A DNA stretch of 18,173 bases, taken from contig JAEOTF010000416.1 in the NCBI GenBank assembly GCA_016840025.1, forward strand, positions 1 through 18,173, given 5' to 3'. Below, piece after piece: positions 14,462-18,173 of the stretch (position 1 is its first letter; every line of letters starts with the position of its first letter). The position numbers and the translations under genes are program-made. Below the pieces are notes generated by a model. That model was given only the letters and a program-made list of their open reading frames with translations. It had not been told where the DNA came from and ran no database searches. This DNA comes from Candidatus Hodarchaeota archaeon (GTDB lineage Archaea; Asgardarchaeota; Heimdallarchaeia; Hodarchaeales; YT1-039).

Positions 14462-15862
14462 GTGGCTTCTATCTATTTATCACGGAAATCTCTGAAAACT
14501 GAACTGAATATCCTATTAGGTCTTACTCTTCAGAGTTGTTTGTTATTAATTGTTTGGCTATTAGTTGAAGAAGATCCTGTTGCTACATTAAATCCCACTC
14601 CTCTCTCCTCTCCTCATCCTGTATTTGAATATATGGCTATTTACACTCTTATCTTCCTTGCTTGTTGTTCTCTTTTTTTTCCTGATAGAAATTCCCGAAT
14701 AGTAATCATCTCAGGGATTCTAGTAGCTATTATAATAAGACTTCTATTACTAAATGTACATCCAAAAATATCTAGTGATTACCACAGAAATCTTATGTTT
14801 GGTAATATTTGGGTTCAAGGAGTTGATCCTTATACAACTACGGGTGGTGAGATTCTTCAACTTATCCAAAACGGAGAAATTGAGCTAATTGTCCCCTACA
14901 CAAGTGCGTGGAATACTCATGCTTTTGATTACCCCTCTGCTGCAATCTGGCTCTTTTGGTTTATAATTCATTTAACTCTACTTTTTCCTAGTATAGGGGA
15001 CGCTTTTATCTGGGGAAAAGTGGTTCTCAATGTCTTTGATTTAGGGTGCGGTTATGTAGTGTATAGGATTACTCGTGATCGATTAGAATGGCATAATGTA
15101 GCTGCACAACGAACAGCAGTATTATTTTTACTAAACCCTTTTTCGATATTTCTAGTTGGCTTAGAAGGTCAATTTGAAGTATTTTCCTTGTTTACATTTC
15201 TCGTAGCACTTTATTTCTTTTTAGGAATAAGTTTATCTCAACGTGATAGTATTACAAATCGACTGTATGTGTATTTAGGAACGTTCTTTTTTATTCTCTC
15301 AATTCTTGCAAAATATTATTCACTTGTTGCTCTCCCAGGGATTATATGGTTAATGAGAGACCGACGTCTGCTGCTTAGATTCATTGGAGCTATAATTGTC
15401 TTTGGTTTTTATCTTTCTATCCCGTTTATTGTCACAGGACCATATATCATTAACTTTCTTAATTTTCAAGCAGAACGAAATGCGAATCCGCTGACTAATA
15501 TTTACCCTGTACTTCTGGGGTATGAAATAGATTTAAGCTTCTCGGCTTATCTTCTCTGCGGATTAGTAATTCTATTTGCCATACTAAAAGGGCAAGAAGA
15601 AGAACTAAATTTAGGGGTCATGGCTTTTTGCCTGACTCTCTTTCTCTTTGTTGGCAACTCATTTTATCCATGGTATTTCCTTTGGTTATTGAATGTTTAT
15701 CCTTTAATTCGTTCGATTGACAGTTATACAGAAACGTTATTCTGGTTTGTACCTTCATTTATTTTTCTTGTAGTTTGGTTACCTGAGAATAGTATCCTAT
15801 GGTTATTCAGTATCATAATAGTAGTGATAGGAGCCATTGTGACGTATAAGCCGTTTCAATGA
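14462..15862 (+). CDS. GT-C-type integral membrane glycosyltransferase, copy 1
   Basis: A 466-residue membrane protein with about ten or more hydrophobic segments. The first outside loop carries SSDYHRNLMFGNIWVQGVDPY (around Asp106), the acidic loop-plus-NPY element of GT-C enzymes that use polyprenyl-phosphate sugars. FDYPSAAIWLFWF follows. Later marks are LFLLNPFSIFLVGLEGQFEV, LAKYYSLVALPGIIWL and FQAERNANPLTNIYPVLLG. This fits GT87/PIG-M-like mannosyltransferases, but sugar and acceptor are unknown. The GTG start is preceded by GTGAT at a spacing of about six. The next gene is a diverged paralogue 24 bases on, so the two are probably one transcript and may add successive sugars to a lipid-linked glycan (inference). 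Confidence 0.8.
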   Translation: MASIYLSRKSLKTELNILLGLTLQSCLLLIVWLLVEEDPVATLNPTPLSSPHPVFEYMAIYTLIFLACCSLFFPDRNSRIVIISGILVAIIIRLLLLNVHPKISSDYHRNLMFGNIWVQGVDPYTTTGGEILQLIQNGEIELIVPYTSAWNTHAFDYPSAAIWLFWFIIHLTLLFPSIGDAFIWGKVVLNVFDLGCGYVVYRITRDRLEWHNVAAQRTAVLFLLNPFSIFLVGLEGQFEVFSLFTFLVALYFFLGISLSQRDSITNRLYVYLGTFFFILSILAKYYSLVALPGIIWLMRDRRLLLRFIGAIIVFGFYLSIPFIVTGPYIINFLNFQAERNANPLTNIYPVLLGYEIDLSFSAYLLCGLVILFAILKGQEEELNLGVMAFCLTLFLFVGNSFYPWYFLWLLNVYPLIRSIDSYTETLFWFVPSFIFLVVWLPENSILWLFSIIIVVIGAIVTYKPFQ

Positions 15863-15886
15863 TAATGTGAAGTAGGTGCTGTTTAA

Positions 15887-17161
15887 TTGAGTTATACAAA
15901 ACCTTTGGTAGAGTTTATGGAAAAACACCCGCGGATTGAGCTCACTATACTTGCTTTTGCTTTGCATGGTATCCTAGCTCCCTTCACTGGTTTAGACCAC
16001 GACATTCAAGTTTGGATTCAAGTAAGTGAAGATCTATTCACTGGAAGAAATCCCTATGTTATAGGTTTAACAAAAGAAGGATACTATGCATACCCACCTT
16101 TATGGGCGTACATTCTTTTAAGCATGCGGATTCTAAGCGAAATTATTGGAAATAATGAGTATATTACTCGATATTTAATTAAACTACCCATGATTATCGC
16201 TCAGATCGCTTGTGCATGGTTGGGCGCTGAAATAATTTCACAACATCATGGCTCAAAAGACCAACAAAACCAGACATTTCTGTTTCTTTTGTTAAATCCA
16301 TTTTTTTTCCTAATTGGGTCGATGTGGGGAATGTTTGACATTATTCCCACTTTTTTCTGTTTAGCTATGATCTATGTCTTAGGGAAGAACGATCAGAATT
16401 GGATAACCCCTAGTCGTCCATTACTGGCAGGAGCATGTCTAGCAGGAGCTTTTCTAAGTAAGCTGTTTCCTATTATTCTACTTCCACTTTGTCTAATTTA
16501 TTTACGTCGTCATTTCTACTGGATATGGTTTCTTCTAGGTTTTTGTGTAGCTTCTGCACTTGTATGCGCTCCTTATTTCTTTCAAGATCAAGAGGCATTC
16601 CTTCACATATTTAGTTTTCATGCAGAACGGATAGGTGGAGGGATTACTTATTGGAATGGGCTTTGGTTGTTGATTGATCAAGGAGTGATAACAGAGGCAA
16701 CCGCAACAGAATGGTCAGGATATTATCTATACCCGTTTGCAGGAGCTCTACTACTAACATACTTAGTATTTTGGAACTCGTCTCAAAATTCATCCTATTC
16801 TCTACTTGCTGGTAGTGCCATGATAGTATGGGTGTTCTCCTTTAGTTTTAAATTAGTCTATGAACAATATTGTGTATGGATCACAACCTTTACGATCATA
16901 TTTCTGATATTAACCTGTTCAAACATGAAATTACGTATTGGTGCAATCCTAACAATTATTGTAATCACTATGATTTATTTAACAATCTCTGTTCCACTTC
17001 CAGACCTATTCTACATTGATATGTTGCGTGAACAGAGAGAAATATTTGAACAATATTCATTTTACGAAAAGCAACAGGTGCTGTTCGCTTTAGGATCATT
17101 ATTTGCAGCTTTCCACTTTACATTATGGATAATAGGAATAAAGAGCTTTGTCAATGAATAG
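15887..17161 (+). CDS. GT-C-type integral membrane glycosyltransferase, copy 2
   Basis: A 424-residue multi-pass protein that can be aligned by eye with its upstream neighbour: LDHDIQVWIQVSEDLFTGRN followed by PY (Asp37/Asp39) for the acidic loop, YYAYPPLWAYIL for the YP element, LFLLLNPFFFLIGSMWGMFD for NPF-x-x-x-G-x-x-x-x-F, LSKLFPIILLPLCLIYL for the Lys segment, and FHAERIGGGITYWNG for the AER loop. Family knowledge places these in the GT-C fold with sugar transfer on the outer membrane face. The TTG at 15887 directly follows an in-frame stop and has AGGTG about nine bases upstream; an ATG at 15917 is an alternative. It ends 88 bases before the converging toxin gene. Confidence 0.8.
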   Translation: MSYTKPLVEFMEKHPRIELTILAFALHGILAPFTGLDHDIQVWIQVSEDLFTGRNPYVIGLTKEGYYAYPPLWAYILLSMRILSEIIGNNEYITRYLIKLPMIIAQIACAWLGAEIISQHHGSKDQQNQTFLFLLLNPFFFLIGSMWGMFDIIPTFFCLAMIYVLGKNDQNWITPSRPLLAGACLAGAFLSKLFPIILLPLCLIYLRRHFYWIWFLLGFCVASALVCAPYFFQDQEAFLHIFSFHAERIGGGITYWNGLWLLIDQGVITEATATEWSGYYLYPFAGALLLTYLVFWNSSQNSSYSLLAGSAMIVWVFSFSFKLVYEQYCVWITTFTIIFLILTCSNMKLRIGAILTIIVITMIYLTISVPLPDLFYIDMLREQREIFEQYSFYEKQQVLFALGSLFAAFHFTLWIIGIKSFVNE

Positions 17162-17210
17162 AGGAGTATTTACAATTTAATAGAAGAGATACTGTTAATG
17201 GAGAAGGTAG

Positions 17211-17286
17211 AATACTGACAGGAAAGACTTGTACAGCATCAAGGTTGTTTCATTGATCCGATCGAATTCTTATTATAGTTGTTTCG
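17211..17286 (+). repeat. Right copy of the 76-base direct repeat
   Basis: Partner of 14313-14388 in the same orientation, about 82% identical. It spans the gap after the second glycosyltransferase and the last 37 bases of the DUF5615 toxin gene on the minus strand. The two copies bracket the glycosyltransferase pair. Confidence 0.7.
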
Positions 17287-17633
17287 ACGATTACTACTTT
17301 GTCTTCCGTATCTTCTAGTTGGTAATTCCGAAGAAAATATTCAAATAATCTTTTTACAGCATATTTACCCTGAGTTGAAGGTCTTAATACGATAATTCCC
17401 CAGAAAGATCCTTTGGGATGGAGAATTTGATTTAGAAATTCAGTGTCCAAAGTGATCAGAATTCTTTCTTCTTTTAAACAATGGACTAATAGATCATGGT
17501 CATCTATCCCTCTCAAATGCTCATGTTGTACACTATCGACTGTATGACTTCCTGCAGCCTCAATTACTTTTTTTAAGACCAGTGGGGTATTTTCATCAAG
17601 CTTAAACTTCACTTGCCTATCCTCAGCTTTCAC
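17250..17633 (-). CDS. DUF5615 PIN-like toxin of a type II toxin-antitoxin pair
   Basis: A 127-residue protein of the DUF5615 (Mut7-C/PIN-like) family, thought to be nucleases. Visible marks are KFKLDENTPLVL (acidic Asp-Glu pair near the start), HEHLRGIDDHDLL (second acidic cluster), ERILITLDTEFLN (strand ending in LDTEF, third acidic site) and GIIVLRPST near the end. All expected acidic residues are present, so it looks active. The GTG at 17633 overlaps the antitoxin end by 11 bases; a second GTG at 17612 has GAGG eight bases upstream and is a good alternative start just before the LDEN motif. The pairing with DUF433 is a known arrangement. Its last codons are duplicated as a relic at 14313-14404. 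Confidence 0.85.
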   Translation of the reverse strand: MKAEDRQVKFKLDENTPLVLKKVIEAAGSHTVDSVQHEHLRGIDDHDLLVHCLKEERILITLDTEFLNQILHPKGSFWGIIVLRPSTQGKYAVKRLFEYFLRNYQLEDTEDKVVIVETTIIRIRSDQ

Positions 17634-17862
17634 TAGTTAATGGAATGATTTCTTCTCTAGTGAGTGAGGCTGCATACAGGATAGCTGCTTGCACATCCCC
17701 CGGTTTTAGCGTAGGATATTCAGAAAGAATTTCAGTTTCTGTCATACCTTCAGCTAAACAATCAAGTATGACCGAAATCATCACACGAGTTCCTTTAATA
17801 CAAACTTTACCATGACAAACGGTTGGATTAGAATATATTCTACTTTTCCAATCTATTACCAT
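17623..17862 (-). CDS. DUF433 antitoxin
   Basis: A 79-residue DUF433 protein: IYSNPTVCHGKVCIKGTRV, then a short helix-turn-helix-like core VILDCLAEGMTETEILSEYP, then LKPGDVQAAILYAA. These are the family's standard elements (I-x-x-x-P-x-x-x-G-x-P-x-I-x-G-T-R, with Val for Pro here). DUF433 proteins neutralise DUF5615 toxins and probably repress their own promoter (family knowledge and inference). The ATG at 17862 has GTGAT seven bases upstream. The coding frame overlaps the toxin by 11 bases, giving coupled expression. Confidence 0.85.
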   Translation of the reverse strand: MVIDWKSRIYSNPTVCHGKVCIKGTRVMISVILDCLAEGMTETEILSEYPTLKPGDVQAAILYAASLTREEIIPLTSES

Positions 17863-17907
17863 AATGGAATCACTTTTTCTTTTTAATGGATGATTTATGT
17901 GTTTTTT

Positions 17908-17919
17908 CTTTTATAATTG
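17908..17919 (-). promoter_or_regulatory. TATA-like box of the toxin-antitoxin operon
   Basis: On the minus strand it reads CAATTATAAAAG, with the TATAAAAG core about 46-53 bases before the antitoxin ATG. This implies a leader of roughly 20-25 bases containing the GTGAT site. Confidence 0.45.
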
Positions 17920-17966
17920 TTTTTATGTAGCATTGCACTAGTTGAATATGTGATGACTTTGCTAAT

Positions 17967-18173
17967 CTATTCATCTAGTAGTCTTTTTTCTCCTTTAATC
18001 TTTTGGATCTCAGTAATGTTTTGAGATACTTCAAGGCAACCCAGATACTTTCCTTTCTTATCACGTACTGCAAAATAGCGAATAAGGACTAACATCTCAT
18101 TAAAATTAATCCAGAACTCAGCAGAGTCTCTTTTCCCATCTCGAAAGTCGGATAAAATCTTTTCGACTACATG
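17967..18173 (-). CDS. C-terminal PAS domain of a DUF438-type sensor protein, 5' end outside window
   Basis: A minus-strand frame is open from the window edge to TAG at 17967-17969, giving the last 68 residues of a longer protein. The sequence has the PAS-type end seen in DUF438/hemerythrin-linked proteins: FRDGKRDSAEFWINFNEML, then LIRYFAVRDKKGKYLGCLEV, then SQNITEIQKIKGEKRLLDE. In this family the RYFAVRD-x-x-G-x-Y-LG-x-LEV-x-Q segment is highly conserved (known to me from family members). Such proteins sense redox state, oxygen or ligands; the ligand cannot be told from this piece. It is oriented the same way as the toxin-antitoxin pair but is separated from it by 104 bases with a promoter-like box. 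Confidence 0.75.
   Translation of the reverse strand, partial: HVVEKILSDFRDGKRDSAEFWINFNEMLVLIRYFAVRDKKGKYLGCLEVSQNITEIQKIKGEKRLLDE

Noticed and set aside
17250..17862. Possibility that the DUF433/DUF5615 pair is part of a larger defence island
   Set aside because: No restriction, CRISPR, Argonaute or other defence genes are seen nearby; it is an ordinary stand-alone pair.

Overview
Gene content and base use suggest an archaeon, most likely an Asgard archaeon of the Heimdallarchaeia type; this lineage call is inference. It rests on a Brr2/ASCC3-like Ski2 helicase, a degenerate Ras-like small-GTPase fold, a TFB/TFIIB-type cyclin-fold protein, an F420-type flavin oxidoreductase fold, TATA-like boxes 38-50 bases before several starts, a PEF-type C-terminal surface-sorting tail, and DUF5678/retropepsin and DUF433/DUF5615 pairs. 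Most genes are AT-rich, roughly one third G+C on sampled lines. Genes fill the window, and no gap between annotated features exceeds 300 bases. No rRNA, tRNA, CRISPR array or complete insertion sequence was seen.

Layout. (1) 1-1164: 3' part of a TPR-repeat gene, plus strand. (2) 6865 down to 1283, minus strand: a co-directional run of six genes. In transcription order these are a type I membrane protein with an exported ectodomain, a double-hydrophobic-segment membrane protein, a small-GTPase-like protein with no usable nucleotide-binding motifs, a DUF5678-like protein, a retropepsin-like aspartic protease, and an 801-residue Ski2/Brr2-like helicase. A decayed duplicate of the helicase's last domain lies just past its stop codon. 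(3) 7012-9076: a broken alpha/beta-hydrolase start fused to the upstream side of a SAM methyltransferase, then an F420/PPOX-fold protein and a cupin on the minus strand. (4) 9195-10829: membrane-anchored arylsulfotransferase-like protein. (5) 10971-11879: TFB-like protein without a zinc ribbon. (6) 11982-14320: a stretch of somewhat higher G+C with a PEF-tailed surface protein, a medium-chain dehydrogenase/reductase and a small orphan ORF. (7) 14462-17161: two tandem paralogous GT-C-type membrane glycosyltransferases, bracketed by a 76-base direct repeat. (8) 17250-17862: a DUF433/DUF5615 toxin-antitoxin pair, whose toxin 3' end is the right copy of that repeat. (9) 17967-18173: C-terminal PAS domain of a gene running off the window.

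How the genes may work together. The three genes 6865-4521 are tightly packed (8-base overlap, then a 25-base gap) behind a good TATA box, so they look like one membrane-associated module: ectodomain, membrane anchor, GTPase-like cytosolic partner. The DUF5678/retropepsin pair and the helicase follow in the same direction and may be co-transcribed. The two GT-C proteins, the arylsulfotransferase and the PEF-tailed protein all point to cell-surface modification. The best candidates for something undescribed are the pseudo-GTPase membrane module and the zinc-ribbon-less TFB-like protein.
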